A DNA stretch of 64,000 nt from Halorussus amylolyticus (GTDB lineage: Archaea; Halobacteriota; Halobacteria; Halobacteriales; Haladaptataceae). Position 1 is the stretch's first letter; each line of letters starts with the position of its first letter. Made by a program: the position numbers and the translations under genes. Of this stretch, positions 50,080 through 58,127 are shown one piece after another. The notes beneath the pieces were generated by a model that worked only from the letters and a program-made list of their open reading frames with translations, made no database searches and was not told where the DNA came from. Where the stretch lies: assembly GCF_004143485.2 (NCBI RefSeq), contig NZ_ML974131.1:179867-243866 (forward strand), given 5' to 3'.

Positions 50080-50196
50080 GAAAGCCCCCGCCCGCTGGCG
50101 GTCGCTCTGCAGGATATTCGGCTCGCTAACGCTCGCCGAATAGTGGCCTGCAGAGACGATCACGGGCCTGCGGCCCGCCAGCGGGCGGCCCCTTTC
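50080..50196. repeat. nested palindromic element of about 117 bases
   Basis: Outer arms of 14 bp (50088-50101 and 50175-50188, CCGCCCGCTGGCGG and complement), a middle 9-bp pair CTCTGCAGG/CCTGCAGAG (50105-50113 and 50147-50155), and an apical 7-bp ATTCGGC/GCCGAAT (50116-50122 and 50135-50141). GAAAG/CTTTC (50080, 50192) closes the outside. The whole strand can fold into one long branched hairpin. No coding frame is supported. Confidence 0.9.
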
Positions 50197-50280
50197 ATTC
50201 CCGTGAGGAACGAACGGGAAGCCGAAAGACGGGTCTTTCGGAATTCCCACCCTCGGTGGACTGTTCGACCTTCCGAAACC

Positions 50281-50835
50281 TCAGAACGGGGTCGCCGGGC
50301 CGTCGTCCGGTTCGTTGTTCGCTCTCCGTGACTCGTTTTCGGGGGTCCCCTCGCCGCGATACTGGCGTTCGAAATCGCCGAGCGTCTCGTTTATCCGGGT
50401 GCTGTCGTGGTGGAGCGGCGCGACCGCGACCGAGACGCGGTCGTACTCGTGGCGGTCGGCCAGTCCGTTCCACGCGCGAAACGACCCCTTGGTGAGGCTG
50501 TCGCTCTGCGGACAGAACTCGGTGGTCGGGGTGAACTCCGCGAGCAGGACCCTCGCGTCGTCGGGCGCGACCGCGTAGCGAAAGCCCGCGTTCGGGTGGC
50601 GCGAGTCGAGATTGAGACGCGCGAGGTTGTAGCCGAACGTCGCGTCGTACACGCCCCGCTCCTCGAAGATGTCGCGCGTGAGTCGGTGGAACGCGACGTG
50701 GTCGTCGCCGGTCAGCACGTCGGCACCGTCGAGGAACGGGCCGGGGTCCGGTAGGTGGGCCAGGACGAACTCGTCGTACCCGTCGAACGTCTCGTCGTCG
50801 GCGTCGGCGGTCGCGAAGGGGCGCGGGATTGGCAT
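50281..50835 (-). CDS. hypothetical protein of the denitrification cluster, 184 aa
   Basis: Conserved-looking blocks are EFVLAHLPDPGPFLDGADVL, TEFCPQSDSLTKGSFRAWNG and RVSVAVAPLHHDS. The lone cysteine in TEFCPQSDSL could be catalytic or metal-binding. I do not recognise the family. It is divergent from the halocyanin gene and shares a CGAA-N4-TTCG site with it (45 bases upstream of this gene). Confidence 0.8.
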   Translation of the reverse strand: MPIPRPFATADADDETFDGYDEFVLAHLPDPGPFLDGADVLTGDDHVAFHRLTRDIFEERGVYDATFGYNLARLNLDSRHPNAGFRYAVAPDDARVLLAEFTPTTEFCPQSDSLTKGSFRAWNGLADRHEYDRVSVAVAPLHHDSTRINETLGDFERQYRGEGTPENESRRANNEPDDGPATPF

Positions 50836-50873
50836 GTGCGAACGTTCCGTCGCGGCGCGGGTAGCCGTGGCCC

Positions 50874-50885
50874 CGAACGTGTTCG
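50874..50885. promoter_or_regulatory. CGAA-N4-TTCG palindrome between divergent genes
   Basis: CGAACGTGTTCG, 45 bases before the 50281-50835 gene and 74 bases before the halocyanin gene. It could control both. Confidence 0.6.
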
Positions 50886-50953
50886 GACGATTTTCACCGG
50901 GCGAGAATCGAAGATACGGGTATTTACGCGGGGTTGCAACTGCCGAACACAGC

Positions 50954-51466
50954 ATGACGACCCAACGCGACACATTCGACCGGCGGACGGTGCTGAAGAT
51001 GGCGGCTGTCGGCGTCGCTTCGACTGCGCTCGCTGGCTGTTCCGGCGACGCGGGCGGGTCGGGCGACGATTCGGGGGGCGACGGGAGCGGCGGCGACGAC
51101 TCCAGTGGGTCGAGCGGCGACTACGACTTTGGCGGGTGGTTCGACGACGTGGAGAACTACGACGGCGTGGCCGACGAGACCGGTGCCGACGAAGTGACGG
51201 TCATGGTCGGCGCGGAGGGCAACGGCGGCGGCTTCGCGTTCGGCCCGGCCGCGGTCGCCGTCTCGACCGGAACCACGGTCGTCTGGGAATGGACCGGCGA
51301 CGGCGACGCGCACAACGTCGTCGCCGAGGACGGCTCGTTCGAGAGCGAGCAGGTCACCGAAGCGGGACACACGTTCGAACACACTTTCGAGGAGACGGGA
51401 ACGTACGAGTACGTCTGTGTCCCCCACGAAGCGATGGGGATGAAAGGCGCAATCGTCGTGGAGTAA
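50954..51466 (+). CDS. halocyanin-type blue copper protein
   Basis: A membrane-anchored electron carrier, likely donor to NirK. The 170-residue precursor has a Tat signal (FDRRTVLKMAAVGVAS), a lipobox LAGC and a Gly/Asp/Ser linker. The plastocyanin-like domain has copper ligands in GDAHNVVAED (His) and the Cys-His-Met loop CVPHEAMGM. Short linker-rich version of the family. Confidence 0.93.
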   Translation: MTTQRDTFDRRTVLKMAAVGVASTALAGCSGDAGGSGDDSGGDGSGGDDSSGSSGDYDFGGWFDDVENYDGVADETGADEVTVMVGAEGNGGGFAFGPAAVAVSTGTTVVWEWTGDGDAHNVVAEDGSFESEQVTEAGHTFEHTFEETGTYEYVCVPHEAMGMKGAIVVE

Positions 51467-51473
51467 TCCGCCC

Positions 51474-52616
51474 ATGTCCGAGCCAGCCGGTCGGTCGGGG
51501 AAATCGGCTCGTGCAGGCCAATCGACTCGGTCCAGCCAATCGGCTCGCGCGGGCGGCCCGCCCGCGCGAGTCGAGACGGACGAGCGCCCGTTCGTCCTCA
51601 TCTGGGAACTGACTCAGGCCTGTGACCTCGCGTGCGAACACTGCCGGGCCGACGCCGAGGTGAATCGCCACCCCGACGAACTCACGACCGCGGAGGCGAA
51701 GGCGCTCCTCGACGAGACCCGCGAGTTCGGCGAGAACCAACTGGTCGTGTTCTCGGGCGGCGACCCGCTGAAGCGCGACGACGCGACCGACCTCGTGGCG
51801 TACGGCACCGACATCGGCCTGCACGTCACGATGACACCGAGCGGGACCGCCTCGCTGTCCCGGAGCGCGGTCGAGGACCTCGCGGACGCGGGCCTCCGGC
51901 GGATGGCGGTCAGCATCGACGGCGCGACCCCCGAGACCCACGACGCCTTCCGGGGCGAGGACGGGAGCTACGCCGAGACGATGGAGGCCGCGCTCGCCGC
52001 GGGAGACGAGGGACTTCCCCTGCAGGTCAACACCACCGTCTGCAAGCAGACCGTCTCGGACCTGCCCGCCATCGCCGACCTCGTCGCCGACCTCGGCGCG
52101 GTCCTCTGGAGCGTCTTCTTCCTCGTTCCGGTGGGCCGGGGCGCGGCGCTCGACCCCATTACACCCGACCGGGCCGAATCGGTGATGGAGTGGCTGGCCG
52201 ACAACCGTGAGGTGTGGCCCTTCGGGGTCAAGACGACCGAAGCGCCTCACTACCGCCGAGTCGCCGTCCAAGCGGCCGACGGGCCGCCCCGCCGTCAGAT
52301 GGGCATCACCGCGGGCGACGGCTTCGCGTTCGTGAGCCACGTCGGCGAGGTGTACCCCTCGGGCTTCCTGCCGAAGTCGGCCGGGAACGTCCGCGACCGG
52401 AGCGTAGTGGACATCTACCGGAACGCCGACCTGTTCGAATCGCTCCGCGAGAAGGACGACCTGAAGGGCAAGTGCGGCGCGTGTCCCTACCGGAACGTCT
52501 GTGGCGGGAGCAGGTCGCGGGCCTACGCGTACACCGGCGACCCGCTCGAGAGCGACCCGCTCTGTGCGTTCGTTCCCGAGGGCTACGACGGGCCGCTCCC
52601 GCGGGGGGTCGCGTGA
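51474..52616 (+). CDS. radical SAM/SPASM protein (TIGR04053-like; heme-synthesis type)
   Basis: A 380-residue radical SAM enzyme. The cluster motif CDLACEHC follows IWELTQA at about residues 51-60, and FSGGDPL is the AdoMet-binding GGxP region. A SPASM tail has CGACPYRNVC and a late SDPLC. This family includes AhbD-like enzymes acting on Fe-coproporphyrin in the alternative heme route, in line with HemG next door. The first 38 residues are a low-complexity SARAGQ-type repeat encoded partly by a perfect 13-bp palindrome. Stop overlaps the next ATG. Confidence 0.88.
   Translation: MSEPAGRSGKSARAGQSTRSSQSARAGGPPARVETDERPFVLIWELTQACDLACEHCRADAEVNRHPDELTTAEAKALLDETREFGENQLVVFSGGDPLKRDDATDLVAYGTDIGLHVTMTPSGTASLSRSAVEDLADAGLRRMAVSIDGATPETHDAFRGEDGSYAETMEAALAAGDEGLPLQVNTTVCKQTVSDLPAIADLVADLGAVLWSVFFLVPVGRGAALDPITPDRAESVMEWLADNREVWPFGVKTTEAPHYRRVAVQAADGPPRRQMGITAGDGFAFVSHVGEVYPSGFLPKSAGNVRDRSVVDIYRNADLFESLREKDDLKGKCGACPYRNVCGGSRSRAYAYTGDPLESDPLCAFVPEGYDGPLPRGVA
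51544..51570. repeat. perfect 13-bp inverted repeat in the radical SAM gene, loop C
   Basis: CTCGCGCGGGCGG (51544-51556) and CCGCCCGCGCGAG (51558-51570) are exact complements. Encodes residues 24-33 of the low-complexity N-terminus. Confidence 0.92.
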
Positions 52617-52969
52617 TGTCCGCGCTCGACCGAACACGTTCGGGACAGTCGCTTCGGGCGTCGGACTCGGACTCAGAATCCGTGACCGAAGTCGCCGAGC
52701 GCGAACCGCCGGAATCCGACGATTCGCCCGACCCCGAACCGGCGGTCGCCCACCTCCGCGAGCGCGGCGAGCGCGTGGCCCGGCGGGAACTCGACACCGC
52801 GCTCGCGCGCTTGGCGGCCAGCGGCGAGGTAACGCCCGCCGAGCGCGCCGCGGTCGCTCGCCTCGCGGATGACCTCGCCAACACGCTAATCGAGGAGTGG
52901 GCGTCGAACCTCGCCGACGCCGAGCGCACCGACATCGAAACCGCCCTCGACCTTCTGCTGGAACGATGA
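52616..52969 (+). CDS. GluTR dimerisation-domain-like small protein, 117 aa
   Basis: After a disordered acidic N-terminus (about 40 residues), the sequence AVAHLRERGERVARRELDTAL, then LAASGEVTPAERAAVARLAD resembles the helical C-terminal dimerisation domain of glutamyl-tRNA reductase (HemA). No catalytic or NADPH domain is present. Coupled between the radical SAM gene and hemG (ATGA overlaps on both sides), which supports a role in tetrapyrrole metabolism. A CGAA-N4-TTCG site overlaps its first codons. Confidence 0.8.
   Translation: MSALDRTRSGQSLRASDSDSESVTEVAEREPPESDDSPDPEPAVAHLRERGERVARRELDTALARLAASGEVTPAERAAVARLADDLANTLIEEWASNLADAERTDIETALDLLLER
52631..52642. promoter_or_regulatory. CGAA-N4-TTCG palindrome inside the GluTR-like gene
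   Basis: CGAACACGTTCG within codons 6-9. It could be an internal promoter element for the remaining part of the operon or a chance match, since it lies inside a coding frame. Confidence 0.4.
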
Positions 52970-54261
52970 CAGTCGGCGTCGTGGGCGGCGGACTCACCGG
53001 TCTCGCGGCCCACCACTACCTCCGGGAAATGGGCGTCGAGAGCCACCTCTTCGAGGCCGATTCCGAACCCGGCGGGGTCGTGCAAAGTCGTCGGGTCGAG
53101 GGCCGCGTCCTCGACCTCGGCCCGCAGCGAACTCGCCTCACGCCGACTCTGGCCGAACTCGTCGAGTCGCTCGGACTCGGTGACGAACTCCGGGAGGCCG
53201 CCGACGTGCCGCTCTACGTCTACCACCACGGGAAGCTCCGACGGGTGCCACAGACGCCCCGCGAGGCGGTCGCGACCGACCTGATTTCGTGGCCCGCGAA
53301 GCTCCGCGTCCTGCTCGAACCCCTCACAGGACCGCCCCGAGACGACGAGACGGTCGAAGAATTCCTGACCCGGACGTTCGGCTCCGAGGTCGCCCGGAAC
53401 TACTTCGGGCCGCTGTACGGCGGTCTCTACGGTTCGCACCCCGACGAGATGCCGATGGGATACTCGCTCTCGCGGGCGCTCGATTCGGCGGGCATCGAGG
53501 GGAGCGTCCTCCTCTCGGTCGCGAAAAAGGCCTTGAGCGGCCGGGACCCGCCGCCAATCGCGTCGTTCGACGCCGGACTCCAGCGACTTCCCGAGGCGCT
53601 CGCCGAGGCGCACGCCGGGAGCGTGCGCCTCGGCGCGCCGGTCCGGGGGGTTCGGCGCGCCGGAACGGGCGAGGGCGGCGACGAAGGCGACCGGCCGCGG
53701 TTCGTCCTCGAAACGCCCGACGACGAGGTCGCGGTCCGCGACCTCGTCGTCACCACCCCGGCCGACGTGACTGCCGACCTGTTCCGGGACCTCGCGCCCG
53801 ACTCGGCGGCCGCGCTCGACGACCTGCGGTACAATCCGCAGGTGCTGGTCCACCTCCGCTCGGACGCCGACCTGACCGGCGCGGGCTATCAGGTCCAGTA
53901 CGACGAGTCGTTTCGGACCCTCGGGACGACGTGGAACGCCAGCCTGCTCGACCGCGACGGCGTCTACACCTGCTATCTCGGCGGTGCGCGAAATCCCGAG
54001 CTGGTCGAGTGGGGCGACGACCGACTCGAATCCGTGGCGGCCCGGGAGTTCGAGGCGATTACGGGCGAGTCGGCGCGGGCGCTGTCGGTGCATCGACTGG
54101 AGCGCGGGATGCCAGCCTACGACCGGAGTTGGACCGCGCTCGACCGGGTTTCGATGCCCGAGGGCGTGCATCTGTGTACGAACTACGCCGCGCGGGCCGG
54201 GATTCCGGGGCGGATTCGGGAGGCGAAGGCGGTCGCCGGCCGACTGGCCGAAACCGCGTAG
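52966..54261 (+). CDS. hemG: protoporphyrinogen/coproporphyrinogen oxidase-like flavoprotein (HemG/PgoX type)
   Basis: A 431-residue FAD enzyme. The dinucleotide-binding motif VGVVGGGLTGLAAHHYL is at residues 3-18, then a RVLDLGPQRTRL region and FGPLYGGLYGSHPDEMPMGYSL. It oxidises a porphyrinogen in late heme synthesis (family function); whether it acts on coproporphyrinogen or protoporphyrinogen cannot be read here. Heme supply would serve the NO reductase next to it. Confidence 0.88.
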   Translation: MTVGVVGGGLTGLAAHHYLREMGVESHLFEADSEPGGVVQSRRVEGRVLDLGPQRTRLTPTLAELVESLGLGDELREAADVPLYVYHHGKLRRVPQTPREAVATDLISWPAKLRVLLEPLTGPPRDDETVEEFLTRTFGSEVARNYFGPLYGGLYGSHPDEMPMGYSLSRALDSAGIEGSVLLSVAKKALSGRDPPPIASFDAGLQRLPEALAEAHAGSVRLGAPVRGVRRAGTGEGGDEGDRPRFVLETPDDEVAVRDLVVTTPADVTADLFRDLAPDSAAALDDLRYNPQVLVHLRSDADLTGAGYQVQYDESFRTLGTTWNASLLDRDGVYTCYLGGARNPELVEWGDDRLESVAAREFEAITGESARALSVHRLERGMPAYDRSWTALDRVSMPEGVHLCTNYAARAGIPGRIREAKAVAGRLAETA

Positions 54262-54270
54262 GGTCCCGTC

Positions 54271-55089
54271 TCAGATTTCGGGACAGGCGTCTTCGTCCTC
54301 GACGATGTCCGGCAGTTCTATCGAGACGGGTTCGTAGGTCACGTCGTATCGGATATCCTCCTCCACCGTGGGACCGAACGACGACCCCCGTTCGACTTCG
54401 GTTCGGACTCGAACCGGTCGGTCTTCGACCAGCCACTGAGTGAGGGAGACGGTGTCGGGAGTCGGAGTGTTTTCGTCTGCGCCCCCGAGCCGTCGCTGAT
54501 ATCGGTCGTATTTCTCGGGGTTGACCGCGAACTCCACGACGCGAGCCTCGCCTCCGAAGCGGTCCTCCGTCCCGCGGTCGTACACCTCCGATATCTCCAA
54601 CAGGGACTGTTGGGAGCCGAGAAGCGTCGCTTTCGCCCAATCCACCTTCGTTTCCGTCGGATACCACACCTCATCGACGTTGGTGTATCGAGACGAGTCA
54701 CATCGCTCGTAGAGGGTCTCGTCGTCGAGGTATTGTTCGTCGCGATTGGTGGTGGTCTCGACGAACGCGTGGGACCGGCGAGCCGTCTCGTCGATTCGTT
54801 GCTCCCCGTCGAGAACTGTCGTCGAGGTCTCACCACTCGCCCTCGCCTCGACACTACCGCCTATCTCGACCGCGTAGCCTTCGATGTCGTCCAGCGCGTC
54901 GAAGGTCGCCTCTATCGCTTCGATTGCCGACGAGTCGCTCGGCTCGCGACGGTCGAGACACCCCGCGAGACTGGACGCGGTCGCGAGAGAGCTTACTGCG
55001 ACTCCGGTCTTCTCGAGAAACCGTCGTCTCCTCCACTGTGTTTGGTCGCTCTCGGCCGACTCGCTCTGGGGCGTATTCGCGGAGGGCAT
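54271..55089 (-). CDS. Tat lipoprotein of unknown function, 272 aa
   Basis: N-terminus RRRRFLEKTGVAVSSLATAS with lipobox LAGC (lipid-anchored cysteine near residue 44). The mature domain has repeated EGYAVEIGGSVEARASGE and VWYPTETKVDWAKA blocks and ends in DEDACPEI. Haloarchaea have many such secreted lipoproteins of unknown role. Convergent with hemG, ten bases apart. Confidence 0.82.
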   Translation of the reverse strand: MPSANTPQSESAESDQTQWRRRRFLEKTGVAVSSLATASSLAGCLDRREPSDSSAIEAIEATFDALDDIEGYAVEIGGSVEARASGETSTTVLDGEQRIDETARRSHAFVETTTNRDEQYLDDETLYERCDSSRYTNVDEVWYPTETKVDWAKATLLGSQQSLLEISEVYDRGTEDRFGGEARVVEFAVNPEKYDRYQRRLGGADENTPTPDTVSLTQWLVEDRPVRVRTEVERGSSFGPTVEEDIRYDVTYEPVSIELPDIVEDEDACPEI

Positions 55090-55229
55090 CGTCCGATGTT
55101 ATTGACTCGCCGACAAATGCGTTTTGCTGTCTGGGCTTCGGAACCGTCGTGTCTCCACCTCGGACGAACGGTTCCACCTCGGGCTTCGCCGTCACCTAGG
55201 ACTTTGCCGACCGGCGGGCTGACCGTCGC

Positions 55230-55853
55230 TTACCCCTCGATGTACTGCTTGATTATCTTCTCTTCCACACGATGCAACGTCTCGCTCGCGGTCGATTTCG
55301 CCACGCCCGCCGTCTCGGCCAACTCCGTCAGCGAACACTCCCGCGGGGTGTCGTAGTACCCCTCGGAGACGGCGGCCGAGAGCAGGTCGCGCTGGCGGTC
55401 GGTGAGCAGGCTCTCGGAGCCGACCATCTCGCGGACGTACTCAACGTCGAAGCGCATGCCGAACGCCTCCAGTTGCGTGGTGAACGCCGAGAGGCGGTCG
55501 CGAGAGGCCGTGACCTCGACGGTGGCCTCGCCGTCGCGGATGGTGAACGGGAGTTCGAGCGGCATCGCCGACTCCTGAACCGAGAACAGCAACAGCGGTG
55601 CGGTGGTCTCGAACTCCACGAGGGCGGCGTCTTCGGACGCCTGTTGGAGGTCGAGCCGAACGATTTCGTCGTGGCGCTCCATCTCGCCGACGACGCTCGG
55701 CAGGTCCGGCCCGGAGAGTTCGAGGAGTCCGACCCCGGTGGCGTCGGCCGGAAACGCCGCCAGCACGCGGAAATCGGTGTCGGGGTGCGCAGTCGATAGC
55801 TGGTGAATCCAGACGCTCTCGGGCAGCGTGATGTGGAGTTTCGCGGTCGGCAT
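55230..55853 (-). CDS. bacterio-opsin-activator-type HTH regulator (HTH_10)
   Basis: A 207-residue regulator. The first 150 residues form the sensor-like N-terminal module (MPTAKLHITLPESVWIHQLS at the start). The C-terminal HTH_10 is LLTDRQRDLLSAAVSEGYY and TPRECSLTELAETAGVAKST with the final recognition helix. In haloarchaea such regulators (including NarO and DmsR) control denitrification and DMSO respiration. It has no N-terminal cysteine cluster. A CGAA-N4-TTCG site sits 49 bases upstream, hinting at autoregulation. Confidence 0.9.
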   Translation of the reverse strand: MPTAKLHITLPESVWIHQLSTAHPDTDFRVLAAFPADATGVGLLELSGPDLPSVVGEMERHDEIVRLDLQQASEDAALVEFETTAPLLLFSVQESAMPLELPFTIRDGEATVEVTASRDRLSAFTTQLEAFGMRFDVEYVREMVGSESLLTDRQRDLLSAAVSEGYYDTPRECSLTELAETAGVAKSTASETLHRVEEKIIKQYIEG

Positions 55854-55895
55854 CTGTGTTCGAAGCTTCTCGTTCCGCACTCGCATAAGTCCTCC

Positions 55896-55907
55896 CGAAC
55901 ATGTTCG
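55896..55907. promoter_or_regulatory. CGAA-N4-TTCG palindrome upstream of the HTH_10 regulator
   Basis: CGAACATGTTCG, a perfect palindrome within CCGAACATGTTCGG, centred 49 bases before the regulator start. Confidence 0.6.
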
Positions 55908-55957
55908 GTACCTCGCCCGGGTGACTTGGACGACCGGCGAACGGATTCGGGATAAAC

Positions 55958-56272
55958 GTGGTAGCAGTGCGCACCATCCGTGAGAACGTGACTTCAAAGC
56001 AGGCCGACTTCGCGGCGAGAGGCGTCAAACGGACCGACGCGCCGACCGACCGGCCGCGGCGTGCGCTCGACGTGCGCGCGGCGGGACCGCCGAAACCCCT
56101 GACCGAGACGCTCGAAACGCTCGCGGACCTCGACGACCGGACCGTGCTGGTCCAGCGCAACGACCGCGCCCCCCAACACCTCTACCCCAAACTCGGCGAC
56201 AGGGGCTACGAGTTCGACACGGTTCGGGACGGCGACGACGTACTCACGGCCATCTGGCGGTCCGAGACGTAG
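55958..56272 (+). CDS. DUF2249-domain protein, 104 aa
   Basis: Third DUF2249 protein: RRALDVRAAGPPKPLTETLE, then VLVQRNDRAPQHLYPKLG and VLTAIWRSET. Starts with GTG at 55958 or 55988 (ATG absent), so the exact N-terminus is uncertain. It is divergent from the regulator and follows the same association with denitrification genes. Confidence 0.75.
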   Translation: MVAVRTIRENVTSKQADFAARGVKRTDAPTDRPRRALDVRAAGPPKPLTETLETLADLDDRTVLVQRNDRAPQHLYPKLGDRGYEFDTVRDGDDVLTAIWRSET

Positions 56273-56286
56273 TTCGAGGACCCGCC

Positions 56287-56724
56287 CTACGCCGAGGTGT
56301 CGCCGATGTTCACCGTTAGCACCGGAACGGACGCCAGCGTGACCACCTTCTGGGAGACGCTTCCGAGCATGTCGCGAGTCGGGTCCGAACCGTGCGTGCC
56401 CATCACCACGAGGTCCGCGTCGGCCTCGTCGGCGTAGGCCAGAATCTCGTCGGCGGGGTTGCCCTTCCGGACCGCGGCGGTCACGTCGAGGCCGTCGCCT
56501 TCGAGCGCTTCGGCGGCCTCGGCGGTCGCGTGCTCGCCCTCGTCGCGGAGTTCGTCGGTCACTCCCGGAATCCGGTCGTCGTCGAGAGTCAGAAACGCCC
56601 GGTCGTCCACGACGTAGAGGACGTGGACCGCGGCGTCCCGGCGCGCGGCGATGTCGCGGGCGTGTTCGACGACGCGTTCCATAGCTCGACTTCCATCGGT
56701 CGGAAGCAACACGGTGTCGTACAT
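56287..56724 (-). CDS. universal stress protein (UspA)
   Basis: A 145-residue single UspA domain: MYDTVLLPTDGSRAMERVVE, VLYVVDDRAF, and the ATP loop GTHGSDPTRDMLGSVSQKV, then VPVLTVNIG. Convergent with the DUF2249 gene (15-base gap). Divergent from the response regulator at 56992, with GCAACG repeats in the space between. Confidence 0.94.
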   Translation of the reverse strand: MYDTVLLPTDGSRAMERVVEHARDIAARRDAAVHVLYVVDDRAFLTLDDDRIPGVTDELRDEGEHATAEAAEALEGDGLDVTAAVRKGNPADEILAYADEADADLVVMGTHGSDPTRDMLGSVSQKVVTLASVPVLTVNIGDTSA

Positions 56725-56900
56725 GACAATCGGTGGTTTGCGCTCCCGAAATAAATAAACACGTCCGATTCTCGCGCGGTGGAAACGACCCGATACGCCG
56801 GGACTCGGCCAGACGTGTCGCGTGAGAACCGCGCGCTGAATCGCCGGCGAAAGACCGCGAAAGGGCCGCCGGTCCTGCGGGACGAACCGAGGCCGCGACT

Positions 56901-56925
56901 GCAACGGTTGCAACGCTCTGCAACG
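56901..56925. promoter_or_regulatory. three GCAACG repeats between divergent genes
   Basis: GCAACG occurs at 56901, 56910 and 56920, close to helical spacing (9 and 10 bp), with GCAACGGTTGC palindromic. Located in the intergenic region between UspA (minus) and the response regulator (plus). Possible operator. Confidence 0.5.
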
Positions 56926-56991
56926 AACTGCCCATTCGTTATGCGTGGGGTTCCATCGGCCGAGTAGAGCGTAGTGCCTGACAATACGAGT

Positions 56992-57354
56992 ATGACTCAA
57001 GACCCGACCGTACTGGTGGTGGACGACAACCGCCCGCTCGCCGACGGGTTCGCGAAAATTCTCTCCGAGGAGTACGACGTGCTGACGGCGTACAGCGCGG
57101 CCGACGCCCGCGAACTGTTCGACACCGACCTCGACGTGGTGTTGCTCGACCGGCGACTCCCCGACGGGTGCGGCGACGACCTCCTCGGCGAAATCCGAGC
57201 CGAGGGGCTCGACTGCCGAGTCGCCGTGATTTCGGCGTCGAGTCCGTCGCCCGACCTCGACTGCGACGCCTACCTCACCAAGCCCGTCGGAGACGCCGAG
57301 CGCCTCTACGAGACCGTGACCGAACTGGTAGACGGTCGCGAGACCTCGCGGTAA
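56992..57354 (+). CDS. response regulator receiver protein (stand-alone), 120 aa
   Basis: A receiver domain without output domain. The acidic pocket is VLVVDDNRPL, the phosphoacceptor aspartate is in VVLLDRRLPDG and the lysine in YLTKPVGDAE. Typical of haloarchaeal single-domain regulators (HalX/taxis-type). A GTG at 56974 would add six residues. Partner histidine kinase is not in the window. Confidence 0.9.
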   Translation: MTQDPTVLVVDDNRPLADGFAKILSEEYDVLTAYSAADARELFDTDLDVVLLDRRLPDGCGDDLLGEIRAEGLDCRVAVISASSPSPDLDCDAYLTKPVGDAERLYETVTELVDGRETSR

Positions 57355-57452
57355 GCGCGCGTCGCAGACTTCATCCCGCCGCGAATTTCGCCCCGTCGAG
57401 AGCGTTCGAACCCGCGCCAACCCTTTTGGTTCTTCCCGGAGTAGAGGCGTCC

Positions 57453-58127
57453 ATGCGATTCGTCATCGTCGGTGCGGGCCGCGTGGGCCTGCGCACCGCC
57501 CGCATTCTCAAAGAGGAAGGTCACGAGGTCACGGTCGTGGAGAACGACCCCGAGAAGGCCGACCGAGCGCGCTCCGAGGAGTTTCTGGTCGTCGAGGGCG
57601 ACGGGGCAAACGAGGACGTCCTCGAAGGGACCGACCTCGAAACCGCCGACGCCATCGCGGGGCTGACCGGCGACCTCAACGTCAACTTCGCGGCGTGCAT
57701 GATTGGCAAACATTACGGCTGTCGGACCGTCATGCGCATCGACGAGGACTACCGGGGCGACATCTACCACAAGTTCGCCGACGACGTGGACGAGGTGGTG
57801 TACCCCGAGCGACTCGGCGCAGCGAGCGCGAAGACCGCGCTCCTCGGCGGCGACTTCAACGTCATCGCCGACCTCACCGAGGGGCTTCAGTTGACGACGA
57901 TGACTATCTCCGAAGGCTCCCCGGTGGTCGGCGACCGGGTCACCGCAATCGAACTCCCCGAGAACGCCCGAATTTACGCCCACGGTCGAGCACGCGAGCG
58001 GATGACGATTCCGCTGCCTCAGACCACCGTCGAGGCGGGCGATAGGCTCGCGGTCATCGCCGACCGCGACGCGCTGTCGGCGGCGCGCGAGCAGTTGCAG
58101 GGCGACAGTGCCGCGGCTTCCGACTGA
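57453..58127 (+). CDS. trkA: TrkA-type NAD-binding potassium-uptake regulator (TrkA-N plus TrkA-C)
   Basis: A 224-residue RCK protein that gates K+ transport. TrkA-N is MRFVIVGAGRVGLRTARIL with the acidic ribose-binding VVENDPEKAD, then a TrkA-C domain LTTMTISEGSPVVGDRVTAI. No membrane segment, so it works with a partner TrkH. Monocistronic, followed by structured intergenic sequence. Confidence 0.94.
   Translation: MRFVIVGAGRVGLRTARILKEEGHEVTVVENDPEKADRARSEEFLVVEGDGANEDVLEGTDLETADAIAGLTGDLNVNFAACMIGKHYGCRTVMRIDEDYRGDIYHKFADDVDEVVYPERLGAASAKTALLGGDFNVIADLTEGLQLTTMTISEGSPVVGDRVTAIELPENARIYAHGRARERMTIPLPQTTVEAGDRLAVIADRDALSAAREQLQGDSAAASD

Noticed and set aside
48228-50129. A 633-codon plus-strand frame
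   Set aside because: Antisense to the membrane protein at 48420-49772 and overlaps the structured repeat copy C.
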